From DASPLX01 sp035627375 (lineage in GTDB: Bacteria; Pseudomonadota; Gammaproteobacteria; Burkholderiales; Burkholderiaceae_D), in NCBI GenBank assembly GCA_035627375.1, contig DASPLX010000037.1, forward strand, positions 248,001-312,000: a DNA stretch of 64,000 bases. Direction: 5' to 3'. The position numbers and the translations under genes are program-made. Of this stretch, positions 8,369-15,224 are shown piece by piece. How positions within the stretch are numbered: the first letter of the stretch is position 1; each line of letters starts with the position of its first letter. Below the pieces are notes generated by a model that had not been told where the DNA came from, ran no database searches, and worked only from the letters and a program-made list of their open reading frames with translations.

Positions 8369-9850
8369 TTGGACTTTCAAGAATACCGGCGGTACGACGG
8401 GCTCGGTTTGGCGCAACTGGTCGCGCGGAAGGAGGTGACGCCGCGCGAATTGCTGGATATCGCCGTCGCGCGTACGGAAGAAATCAATCCAAGACTCAAC
8501 GCCGTCACCATACCGATGTACGACATTGCGAAGGCACGGGCCGAAGCGCCGCTTTCCGGCCCGTTTGCCGGCGTGCCTTTTCTGATCAAGGATATTTTCC
8601 AGGAATATGCGGATGTTCTCGCTACGGGCGGCAACCAGGCGCTGAAGTCGTTCGGCTATCGGCCCCGGCGGCATGCGGAAATCACGGAGCGCTGGCTGGC
8701 CGCAGGGACGGTGATTTTCGGCCGCACCAACACTCCGGAACTCGGCTTGAAAGGCATCACCGAGCCGGTGGCATGGGGGGCGGCGCGCAATCCTTGGAAT
8801 CCGGCGCGTTCGACCGGAGGTTCCTCCGGCGGATCGGCCGCCGCGGTTGCCGCGGGCATCGTGCCGATGGCCGGGGCGAACGACGGCGGCGGTTCGATTC
8901 GCATCCCGGCCGCGGCGTGCGGCCTGTTCGGCCTGAAACCGGGGCGCGGCCGTACGCCTTGGGGACCCGCGCTCGGCGAGCGCATGCACGGCGCGGTCAT
9001 GAACCACGTCGTATCGCGTTCGGTCCGCGACAGCGCGGCCATGCTCGACGCGACGCACGGTTCCGAGACGGCATCGCTCTGCCATCTGGCGCCGCCCGAG
9101 CGTCCTTATCTCGAAGAGGTATCGCGCGAGCCGGGCAGCCTGCGCATCGCCTTCTCGACCGTGTCGCCGATCGGCACCGGGATTGATCCGGAAGCCGTCG
9201 AGGCAGTGGAGGGCGCCGCCGAATTGCTGGAGGAGCTCGGCCATCATGTCGAGGAAGGGGCTCCCGCGATCGACGGCATGCAACTGGCCGAGGATTTCCT
9301 GGCTTTATGGTTTTCGAACTGCGCGGCGTCGGTTGCCGAAATCCGGCGGCAGACCGGCTGCGGAAACGACGGCTTCGAGCTCGATACGCTGGCGCTGGCG
9401 GCGCTGGGCCACGCCATTCGGGCGGACGAATATGTGCAAGCCTATGCCCGCTGCAATGAATACATTCGCCTTCTGGCCGAATTCCATCAACGTTACGACG
9501 TCTGGATGACGCCGACGCTGGCGTTTCCTCCGACGGAAATCGGCGAGATCGCCACGCCGTTCCTTGATCGGATCGTCATGCGCGCCATGCTTGCCACCGG
9601 TTCGGCCCGTCTCGTGCTGCGTCTCGGGCTGGTGCAGAAAATGGCGCGGGACAGCTTGAAGCGGGTGCCGTTTACCCAACTGGCCAATCTGACAGGCACG
9701 CCGGCCATGTCGGTGCCCTTGCATTGGACCAAGGAGAATCTGCCTCTCGGCGTGCAATTCGTCGGACCTGTCGGCGATGAAGCCTTGTTGTTCCGCCTCG
9801 CCGGTCAATTGGAAACGGCGGCGCCGTGGTTCCATAAGACGCCGAATTGA
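8369..9850 (+). CDS. Amidase (amidase-signature family)
   Basis: A 493-residue amidase-signature hydrolase. The Lys-Ser-Ser triad is visible: Lys in 'FLIKDIF' (about residue 74), Ser in 'GGGSIRIPAA' (about 176) as the cis-Ser region, and the nucleophile region 'STGGSSGGSAAAVAAG' (about 147-162). Such enzymes hydrolyse amides to acids and ammonia; the substrate is unknown. The start is the TTG at 8369, which follows AGGAGGAG closely and yields 'MDFQEYRRYDGLGLAQLV', the normal family N-terminus. The in-frame ATG at 8345 has no SD and would add eight atypical residues. Monocistronic or loosely linked to the exported protein 34 nt downstream. Confidence 0.9.
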   Translation: MDFQEYRRYDGLGLAQLVARKEVTPRELLDIAVARTEEINPRLNAVTIPMYDIAKARAEAPLSGPFAGVPFLIKDIFQEYADVLATGGNQALKSFGYRPRRHAEITERWLAAGTVIFGRTNTPELGLKGITEPVAWGAARNPWNPARSTGGSSGGSAAAVAAGIVPMAGANDGGGSIRIPAAACGLFGLKPGRGRTPWGPALGERMHGAVMNHVVSRSVRDSAAMLDATHGSETASLCHLAPPERPYLEEVSREPGSLRIAFSTVSPIGTGIDPEAVEAVEGAAELLEELGHHVEEGAPAIDGMQLAEDFLALWFSNCAASVAEIRRQTGCGNDGFELDTLALAALGHAIRADEYVQAYARCNEYIRLLAEFHQRYDVWMTPTLAFPPTEIGEIATPFLDRIVMRAMLATGSARLVLRLGLVQKMARDSLKRVPFTQLANLTGTPAMSVPLHWTKENLPLGVQFVGPVGDEALLFRLAGQLETAAPWFHKTPN

Positions 9851-9884
9851 TCCCGACCTGAAACTCATCACCAAAGGAATAGCG

Positions 9885-11138
9885 ATGCCATTCTCGAAAT
9901 ACGCTTGCCTGCCGCTGGCAATGCTGGCACTCCTGCCGGCCGCCCATGCCGAATCGAAGAAGATCTCGGCCCAGTACTGGGTCGATCTGTCGACCGCCCA
10001 TTTTTCCATGCCGGGCATGCCCGAAGACATGAGGACGGGAGGTGGGGGCGGCTTCCTCGGCGGTCTTTTCGGCGGCGCGGCGGGCTCCGGCGCCGCCGGC
10101 GGCAAATCGCTTGAAGCGGCGCTGTACGTTCGTGCGCATCCGGCGGGCGTCGAGGGAAATCATGCCGTACCGGCCGGCATGAACATGGGCGCTTCGTTGC
10201 CCCTGATGCCGATTCCGCAGATGAAGCACGCTCCCGGGGCGCCCACGCATGAGCGGACGGAAAGCGCCGAGAAACCCAAAGGCCGCATCCTGCTGTACTG
10301 GGGATGCGGCGAGTCGGTTCGTCAGGGGCAGCCCAGGATCATCGACTTCGCGACCCAGAGCCATGGCGACTATGCGCATTTCTTTTCCTCGCGCGGCGGC
10401 TACAGCAAGGGAGCGCAGGCAAGTCCCGGAAATTCGGTCTGGCCGAACGAGCGCGACAGCAAGCGCGTGCCCGAAGACGCGTCGCTGCTGGGCGAGCATG
10501 CCGTCACGGGACCGGGAGTGCCGGCAAGCCTGAAGTTCCAGGTCGATGGCGCACACGATTTCCTGCCGCGGCTGCAGGTGAAAGCCAAGGGCGAACTCCA
10601 GGACAGCATCGAGCTCGAGTGGAATGCCATGCAAAACGCGAAAGGCTATTTCTTGCAGGCGCAAGGATCGTCGCCGGGGCCGGACGGGGCCGTCGATCTT
10701 ATCCTGTGGAGTTCCAGCGAGAAGCCGGAGAACGGCTGGTCCCTCATGAATTACCAGGCGCCCGCGCACGTCGCCAAGCTGGTGCAGCAGAAGGTCGTAC
10801 TGGCGCCGACCGCATCGAAATGCGCCGTGCCCAAGGGAATCTACGGCAAAGCCGAAGGCGCGATGTTGAACATGATCGCTTACGGTCCGGAGTTGAACGT
10901 TTCGCATCCGCCGCGTCCGCCCAAGGCGCCGGCCGACTGGCAGCCGGAGTGGACCGCCAGAGTGCGGGTCAAGTCGACGGGCATGGCCATGCTAGGCGCG
11001 CAGGGCGCCAAGGAAGGCAGCGCGTCCAAGCCTTCTCCGCGCAGCGGGGAACAACCGGCGAAAGCCGCTTCGGAAGTCCAGAATGCGGTGGATATCCTGA
11101 ACGGCGTGAATATGCTGAAAGGCTTGTTCGGGAAATGA
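9885..11138 (+). CDS. Exported protein of unknown function, Gly/Met-rich N-terminus
   Basis: A 417-residue protein with a clear Sec signal peptide ('LPLAMLALLPAAHA-ES'). Residues 25-80 include 'MPGMPEDM' and a Gly-rich run (GGGGGFLGGLFGGAAG), likely flexible or surface-binding. The middle part ('GRILLYWGCGESVRQGQPRIIDF') and later beta-rich stretches contain two Cys that could pair. The C-terminus carries a low-complexity linker and an amphipathic 'VQNAVDILNGVNMLKGLFG'. No enzymatic motif was recognised. The start at 9885 follows AAAGGA at 7 nt; frames further upstream would overlap the amidase gene. Probably periplasmic or outer-membrane associated. The function is not recognised. Confidence 0.75.
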   Translation: MPFSKYACLPLAMLALLPAAHAESKKISAQYWVDLSTAHFSMPGMPEDMRTGGGGGFLGGLFGGAAGSGAAGGKSLEAALYVRAHPAGVEGNHAVPAGMNMGASLPLMPIPQMKHAPGAPTHERTESAEKPKGRILLYWGCGESVRQGQPRIIDFATQSHGDYAHFFSSRGGYSKGAQASPGNSVWPNERDSKRVPEDASLLGEHAVTGPGVPASLKFQVDGAHDFLPRLQVKAKGELQDSIELEWNAMQNAKGYFLQAQGSSPGPDGAVDLILWSSSEKPENGWSLMNYQAPAHVAKLVQQKVVLAPTASKCAVPKGIYGKAEGAMLNMIAYGPELNVSHPPRPPKAPADWQPEWTARVRVKSTGMAMLGAQGAKEGSASKPSPRSGEQPAKAASEVQNAVDILNGVNMLKGLFGK

Positions 11139-11155
11139 GAAGACGCTTGCCGGCG

Positions 11156-11278
11156 TCAGGTCAGCGCTGCCAGGGCAATCCATCCTAGCAGGGCAACGAC
11201 GCCGCAAGTCAGCACGGGGATGGTCAGGCGCGTTTTTCTTCGCGTCGGAAAGACCTGGCAGACGGGAGTGGATTTCAT
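11156..11278 (-). CDS. Small single-span membrane protein (40 aa)
   Basis: A 40-residue open frame: a basic N-terminus with 'PTRRKTRLTI', then a hydrophobic span 'PVLTCGVVALLGWIALAALT' running to the C-terminus, so a single membrane helix with the N-terminus inside by the positive-inside rule. An AAGGATGAG sequence lies about 8 nt upstream of the ATG. It is convergent with the exported protein, with an 17-nt gap. Very short proteins can arise by chance, so this is a candidate only; the clean hydrophobic segment and SD favour it. Confidence 0.45.
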   Translation of the reverse strand: MKSTPVCQVFPTRRKTRLTIPVLTCGVVALLGWIALAALT

Positions 11279-11360
11279 GATGTCTCATCCTTCGGAGGTA
11301 CGGCGCAATGCGGCGCCCGCGTTTCCGGTTCGGCGCGCGGGTTCGCCGGACGGCGGTCGA

Positions 11361-11513
11361 TTATCTTCCCCGCCGGTGGTTGTGGCTCACCAGGTGCCAA
11401 CCGATCTGGCGCCGGATTTCCTCGATCGAGGGCGGCGGTTGGCGCGTTCCGGCTTGGCGCTGCATGTATTCCCGGACGCTTTCCTTGCTGCCTGGTTTGG
11501 TGGACTTGTTCAT
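11361..11513 (-). CDS. Small basic protein (50 aa)
   Basis: A 50-residue protein beginning 'MNKSTKPGSKESVREYM' and containing 'PPPSIEEIRRQIGWHL'. The 'PPPS.EEIRR..GWHL' pattern resembles short uncharacterised proteins common in Burkholderiales, which supports a real gene. The ATG at 11513 has GGAGG 5 nt upstream, an excellent start; a second ATG 12 nt earlier lies just before this SD. Direct-repeat promoter d sits immediately upstream, giving a leader of only about 27 nt. No membrane segment; function unknown, possibly a nucleic-acid or protein-binding peptide. Confidence 0.65.
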   Translation of the reverse strand: MNKSTKPGSKESVREYMQRQAGTRQPPPSIEEIRRQIGWHLVSHNHRRGR

Positions 11514-11546
11514 CGACGCCTCCATGCTCGTTGATGCCGTAAGGAG

Positions 11547-11579
11547 AGTGTAGCGGGGCCGGGTATACGGATTCCTTAC
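11547..11579 (-). promoter_or_regulatory. Direct-repeat promoter d (50-aa gene)
   Basis: Minus-strand reading: GTAAGG, GTAT in 11-bp phase, 12 nt, then TACACT (11547-11552). The start point near 11540 would give a leader of about 27 nt for the 50-residue protein. Confidence 0.55.
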
Positions 11580-11643
11580 CGATGACGGAGGCGAAGCGCG
11601 GTGCCGCGAGCGAGATCGGGGAGGCGGGAATTCATTTGAGAGA

Positions 11644-12024
11644 ATGACTCTTGCGCGTATGGATATCAATCACTTGAATCACAGCATCGGATCCACGGGG
11701 CGCACTGACCAGCGACTGTCGCCGCGAAAGATATTGCGGGTCGATGCTTTGCTGAGCGTGGAAGGCGCCGGGCCCAGGCCGGTGCGTACGGCGGATATTT
11801 CAAGCGGCGGACTGAGCATCGTTCTGTCCCGGCAACTGGCGATAGGACAGAAGGTGAAAATCGCGTTCGAACTGACGGCGAGGGGACGCAAGCGTAAGGT
11901 CGTCGCGATCGCGCGCGTCGTGCATTGCAGCTACACGTTGAGCGAAGGCTACCGTTGCGGGTTGCATTTCCTCCAGGCGGAAGACGACGCCATTTCCTTG
12001 ATTGCGCTGTACATGAAAGGCTGA
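11644..12024 (+). CDS. PilZ-domain protein
   Basis: A 126-residue protein consisting mainly of one PilZ domain. The cyclic-di-GMP-binding motifs are present: an Arg-rich RxxxR-type stretch 'RLSPRKILR' at about residues 24-32 and 'DISSGGLSI' (DxSxxG) at about 51-59, followed by the beta-barrel strands 'GQKVKIAFEL', 'VVAIARVVHC' and 'YRCGLHFL'. It likely acts as a cyclic-di-GMP effector. GAGAGA abuts the ATG at 11644; the Met at 11659 is an alternative start. It is convergent with fliR, with an 8-nt gap. Confidence 0.88.
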   Translation: MTLARMDINHLNHSIGSTGRTDQRLSPRKILRVDALLSVEGAGPRPVRTADISSGGLSIVLSRQLAIGQKVKIAFELTARGRKRKVVAIARVVHCSYTLSEGYRCGLHFLQAEDDAISLIALYMKG

Positions 12025-12032
12025 ATCCTCTC

Positions 12033-12794
12033 TTATAGCAGCATGTCCCAGAACGTGAAGATCGAGCCGAAGATCTTGTTGAACACCGACTCCAGGTGCC
12101 GCGACAGGAATCCGAGCGCCAGGAACCCGGCGACGATCTTGACCGGGATGCTGATGACGAAAATATTCATCTGCGGCAGATTACGGGACAGCACCGCCAA
12201 TCCGATCTCGAGCAGGAACAGGCAAAACACGACCGGCGCCGCGAACAATAGCCCGAGCGTGAAGGTCGTGCCGAATTGGCGGACTATCGACTCCGGCGAT
12301 GCGTTGGCGACGATGCCGCCCAAGGGCACCTGGGTCAGCGAATAGGCGACGCCGCGCATTAGCGCATGATGGGCGTCGGTGAGGAAAAACATGACGACGG
12401 CCAGCGTGCCCAGGGCCGAACCGAGCAACGGGGATTGGCTGCGCGTCACCGGGTCGAACACGTTGGCGACGCCGAAACCCATTTGAATGTCGAGCGTCTT
12501 GCCGGCGAACGCTACCGCACCGAATGCGGTGAAGACGCCGAACGCAAGCAGGGCGCCGTTGACGAGTTCCGTTGCGCCGGCCGCCAGGAGCGAGCCGACC
12601 GTCAACGGCATCGTCCCGGTCGATAAGCGCAAGCAGGTGACCAGGAAGACCGACAGCGCCATGATCAGGAATACCTTGATGCGCACCGGGACCGCGAATC
12701 CGTCCAGGATGGGCGTGACCAGCAGCAAGGCGCCCAGGCGTATGGAGCATAGGAAGACCGCAACGATCCAGGATATCTCGATCTCGAAAACCAT
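12033..12794 (-). CDS. fliR: Flagellar export protein FliR
   Basis: A 253-residue integral membrane protein with about six hydrophobic spans and the FliR/SctT family pattern: 'WIVAVFLCSIRLGALLLVTP' at the N-terminus, the long conserved 'DIQMGFGVANVFDPVTRSQS' loop, and 'LPQMNIFVISIPVKI' near the C-terminus. FliR is part of the type III export gate with FliP and FliQ. The ATG at 12794 is chosen, 9 nt after the fliQ stop; frames further upstream overlap fliQ. The terminal 'NLPQMNIF.ISIPVKI' is more like flagellar FliR than injectisome SctT. No other flagellar gene is in the window. Confidence 0.92.
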   Translation of the reverse strand: MVFEIEISWIVAVFLCSIRLGALLLVTPILDGFAVPVRIKVFLIMALSVFLVTCLRLSTGTMPLTVGSLLAAGATELVNGALLAFGVFTAFGAVAFAGKTLDIQMGFGVANVFDPVTRSQSPLLGSALGTLAVVMFFLTDAHHALMRGVAYSLTQVPLGGIVANASPESIVRQFGTTFTLGLLFAAPVVFCLFLLEIGLAVLSRNLPQMNIFVISIPVKIVAGFLALGFLSRHLESVFNKIFGSIFTFWDMLL

Positions 12795-12802
12795 GACCGG
12801 CT

Positions 12803-13072
12803 TTAGAAGTGATTGGGGATGTCGGCGATGAGATTGGAGGCATACAGGAGCAGCTTGCGCAGCATCCAGGGACCGAAGATGGCCATGGCCGCTACCGCGG
12901 CGATGATCTTCGGAATGAAGGTCAGCGATGCATCCTGGATTTGCGTGATCACCTGCAGCACGCTGACCACGAGGCCGACGATCAGGGTCAGGACCAATAC
13001 CGGCCCGCATACGAGCAGGGAGCTCAACAGCAGGTCCGAAAACAGCTTGAGGGCGAGATCCGATCCCATCAT
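12803..13072 (-). CDS. fliQ: Flagellar export protein FliQ
   Basis: An 89-residue protein with two transmembrane hairpin helices (residues about 14-40 and 52-75) and the FliQ hallmarks 'SVLQVITQIQDASLTFIPK' and 'GPWMLRKLL'. It is the normal length for FliQ. It forms the export gate with FliP and FliR. GAAGAGGAA lies immediately before ATG-ATG, so translation may begin at either Met (13072 or 13069). A strong terminator-like hairpin lies 63 nt upstream in the leader, so expression may depend on read-through or on a separate promoter. fliP is absent here. Confidence 0.92.
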   Translation of the reverse strand: MMGSDLALKLFSDLLLSSLLVCGPVLVLTLIVGLVVSVLQVITQIQDASLTFIPKIIAAVAAMAIFGPWMLRKLLLYASNLIADIPNHF

Positions 13073-13134
13073 TTCCTCTTCATTGCGAATTTGGCAACTT
13101 CCGGCATACTGCTCGCCATGCTCCGGCGATGTCG

Positions 13135-13166
13135 AAAAAGACCCTGCAGGCATAACCTGCAGGGTC
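13135..13166 (-). terminator. Intrinsic terminator or attenuator before fliQ
   Basis: A perfect 11-bp stem, GACCCTGCAGG and CCTGCAGGGTC with a five-base loop (13140-13166), followed on the minus strand by five T (13139-13135). It lies between promoter e and fliQ, so it either ends a short RNA or attenuates the fliQR transcript. Confidence 0.75.
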
Positions 13167-13289
13167 AACCCTGGCAATCAATGCATGTTGCAAGGGGGAG
13201 GAGACATCCGGTCTGGCTCACGGCACTCTTTCCGGCGCTGAGCGGCCCGGAATCGCTGCGCTGACGCGCAACCATGCCGGAGTTTCGAT
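13135..13289 (-). ncRNA. Candidate small RNA or fliQR leader
   Basis: Promoter e predicts a start near 13289, and the intrinsic terminator ends near 13135. This would make an RNA of about 155 nt with no convincing open frame. It could be a free-standing small RNA or an attenuated leader of fliQR. The prediction rests only on promoter geometry and the terminator. Confidence 0.4.
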
Positions 13290-13295
13290 GAGGAC

Positions 13296-13328
13296 AGTCT
13301 AGGCTGAGGGGTATTACCAATGGCTTAC
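13296..13328 (-). promoter_or_regulatory. Direct-repeat promoter e (small RNA / fliQR)
   Basis: Minus-strand reading: GTAAGC and GTAATA in 11-bp phase, 12 nt, then TAGACT (13296-13301). It is about 70 bp from, and divergent to, promoter f. Confidence 0.6.
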
Positions 13329-13397
13329 AGATTCGCTTATCGATCCGACGCGCGGCGCTTCGTCCGGTCCCGGGGCCATATCCTTGTTTTATGCACC

Positions 13398-13430
13398 GTA
13401 AGCGATTTGTAATCGCGATATTCCTATGAT
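13398..13430 (+). promoter_or_regulatory. Direct-repeat promoter f (SecB paralogue)
   Basis: Plus-strand reading: GTAAGC at 13398, GTAATC at 13409, 12 nt, then TATGAT (13425-13430). The start point near 13437 gives a leader of about 53 nt. The 417-nt gap between fliQ and this gene otherwise contains only promoter e and the terminator. Confidence 0.65.
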
Positions 13431-13489
13431 GTCGCTATCGGTTGGCATCCGCCGCGCCGGTACATTCATTCATTTTGATCAGGTGACCT

Positions 13490-13936
13490 ATGTCGAGCGA
13501 AAGCCAGCAACCCGTGTTTCAAATTCAGCGCCTTTATCTCAAGAACTTGTCTCTGGAACAACCCAATTCGCCGGCGATATTTCTCGAACGCGACCCGATG
13601 AGATTCAATATCCTGCTGGAGAACGGCTCGGAGGCATTGGAAGAAGGTTTTTGCGAAACGACTGTCAAGGTGACCGTCACCGCAAGTATCGGGGACAAGA
13701 CTGCCTTCGTGCTCGAATGCCAACAAGCCGGCATTTTCGAACTGCGGGATATCCCGGAGGAGGAGCTCGGTCCCTTGCTCGGCATCGTCTGTCCCGGCAT
13801 CCTCTATCCGTACTTGCGCGCCAACGTCGCCGACGCCATCAGCCGCGCCGGATTCGCGCCGCTGCACTTGGCGGAGGTCGATTTCGCTACGATGTACCGG
13901 GAGCGGGAAAATTCGTCCGAGAAGAAAGCCGCCTGA
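13490..13936 (+). CDS. SecB-family export chaperone paralogue
   Basis: A 148-residue SecB-family protein: 'PVFQIQRLYLKNLSLEQPNSP' is the defining N-terminal strand pair, followed by 'VKVTVTASIGDKTAFVLECQQAG' and 'PGILYPYLRANVADAISRAG', which contains the conserved 'lyPylR..i.d...raGF' helix. SecB binds unfolded precursors and hands them to SecA. The gene is not next to the usual gpsA/grxC-type neighbours of housekeeping secB, and it has a direct-repeat promoter, so it may be a conditional second copy. Acidic residues favour SecA binding. Whether another secB exists cannot be seen here. Confidence 0.85.
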   Translation: MSSESQQPVFQIQRLYLKNLSLEQPNSPAIFLERDPMRFNILLENGSEALEEGFCETTVKVTVTASIGDKTAFVLECQQAGIFELRDIPEEELGPLLGIVCPGILYPYLRANVADAISRAGFAPLHLAEVDFATMYRERENSSEKKAA

Positions 13937-14057
13937 TCGCTTTCTTCAGGCGGTGTCGAAATCTTGAATCCGTTCACGATCTGTAAATGTCGCGCGTCGC
14001 TTTCTCGCTATTCTTATTTGGAGGCCGTTCAAGACGGCAAATCGGCGGGATGACGAC

Positions 14058-15206
14058 ATGGTTGAAGTGCACGGTACTCTGCTCAGCGGATTGTATGCGG
14101 CGGGCGAAAGCGTCAAGTTGTTGCTGCAGGATGCCTTGCCGGACCAGGCCCAATGGCTCCCGGATCAATGGTACGACGCCGTCGAGCTGCAGAACTTCCT
14201 GATCAAGAGCCGCCGTTACAGCAACCCGGCCGCGGTCCTGGAACGCTTGGGCGAAGAGATGATGCATGCGTGGTACGAGCACGGACCGGGTTTCCGGCTC
14301 GCTCCGCGCGCGCTCGACTTCATCGCGCTGCAGGCAGGCTCGCATGGTTACGCCAGCGTGGTTCGCGGAAGCCCCGGGGAAACCGGACGATTCGCGCTCG
14401 AATCCCTCGATGAGGCGGCGGGCCTTGCGACGATACGATCGACCACGGTTTTCGACAAGCACCTGGAGCGCGGCATCCTGTACGGCGGCATGCATGCCTG
14501 CGGCGACCTTCTGTATTTCGACGTCACGCTGCGCCCGGACGGCGAGCATTTCGATATTCGCTTCATTTCCGCTGCCAACAGCGAGACCGCAGCCTGGGCT
14601 CCCCGATTGTCGGAGCCCGAATGGCGGTTGCGCCAGCAGATCCACCGGTTCGAGCGCCGCGAATACTTCTGGATCAGCATCAACGACACGCTCAACGAAG
14701 CGTTTGCCGAAATGCGACGCCAGGCAACCGTCGACTTCCTCTCGGGAATCTGCTCGCGCGGCGAGTTTTTCCGGCGGCTCGACATCGAGTGCACGCGCCT
14801 CCGGCGCGATTCGGCTCCGTTGAGCCTCCTCTACATGGATCTCGATAAGTTCAAGCAGATCAACGACCGTTACGGACACTCGGCGGGAGATCTGGTCATT
14901 CGCTCTTTCTGCGATAGTTGCACCGATCTGTTGCGAGCGACGGACATTTTCGGCCGGCTCGGCGGCGAGGAATTCGCGATCGCGTTGCCTAACGCATCGC
15001 TGGATGCGGCTCGCACGGTGGCGAAAAGAATCCTGGAGCGGGTGCGAGGATTGAGAGTTCGGAGCGGCGATGATGAAATCCGTTTCACGGTCAGCATCGG
15101 GATCGCCTCGCTTGGGTCGGAAGCGAATTTGCCGCTATTGATCGACTTGGCCGACCGCCGCCTGCTGATCGCGAAGAAAAGCGGCAGGGACCGGATGTAC
15201 GGATAA
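14058..15206 (+). CDS. Diguanylate cyclase with unknown N-terminal sensor domain
   Basis: A 382-residue soluble protein. Residues about 225-380 form a GGDEF domain: 'DLDKFKQINDRYGHSAGD', the active-site GGEEF preceded by inhibitory-site RATD, and 'TVSIGIASL'. It is therefore a likely diguanylate cyclase. Residues 1-180 ('LLSGLYAAGESVKLLLQD' to 'GGMHACGDLLYFDV') form a separate domain that I do not recognise; its 'RFALESLDEAAGLATIRSTT' segment is distinctive. A coiled-coil linker spans residues 190-220. No membrane segment. The start is uncertain because no strong SD is visible. The next gene begins 18 nt downstream. Confidence 0.85.
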   Translation: MVEVHGTLLSGLYAAGESVKLLLQDALPDQAQWLPDQWYDAVELQNFLIKSRRYSNPAAVLERLGEEMMHAWYEHGPGFRLAPRALDFIALQAGSHGYASVVRGSPGETGRFALESLDEAAGLATIRSTTVFDKHLERGILYGGMHACGDLLYFDVTLRPDGEHFDIRFISAANSETAAWAPRLSEPEWRLRQQIHRFERREYFWISINDTLNEAFAEMRRQATVDFLSGICSRGEFFRRLDIECTRLRRDSAPLSLLYMDLDKFKQINDRYGHSAGDLVIRSFCDSCTDLLRATDIFGRLGGEEFAIALPNASLDAARTVAKRILERVRGLRVRSGDDEIRFTVSIGIASLGSEANLPLLIDLADRRLLIAKKSGRDRMYG

Positions 15207-15224
15207 TCGGCGAGGCGGAGAAAG

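Noticed and set aside
13972..13990. Half-site GTAA before the GGDEF gene at 14058.
   Set aside because: A partner 11 bp away and a -10 hexamer are missing; one GTAA alone is common.
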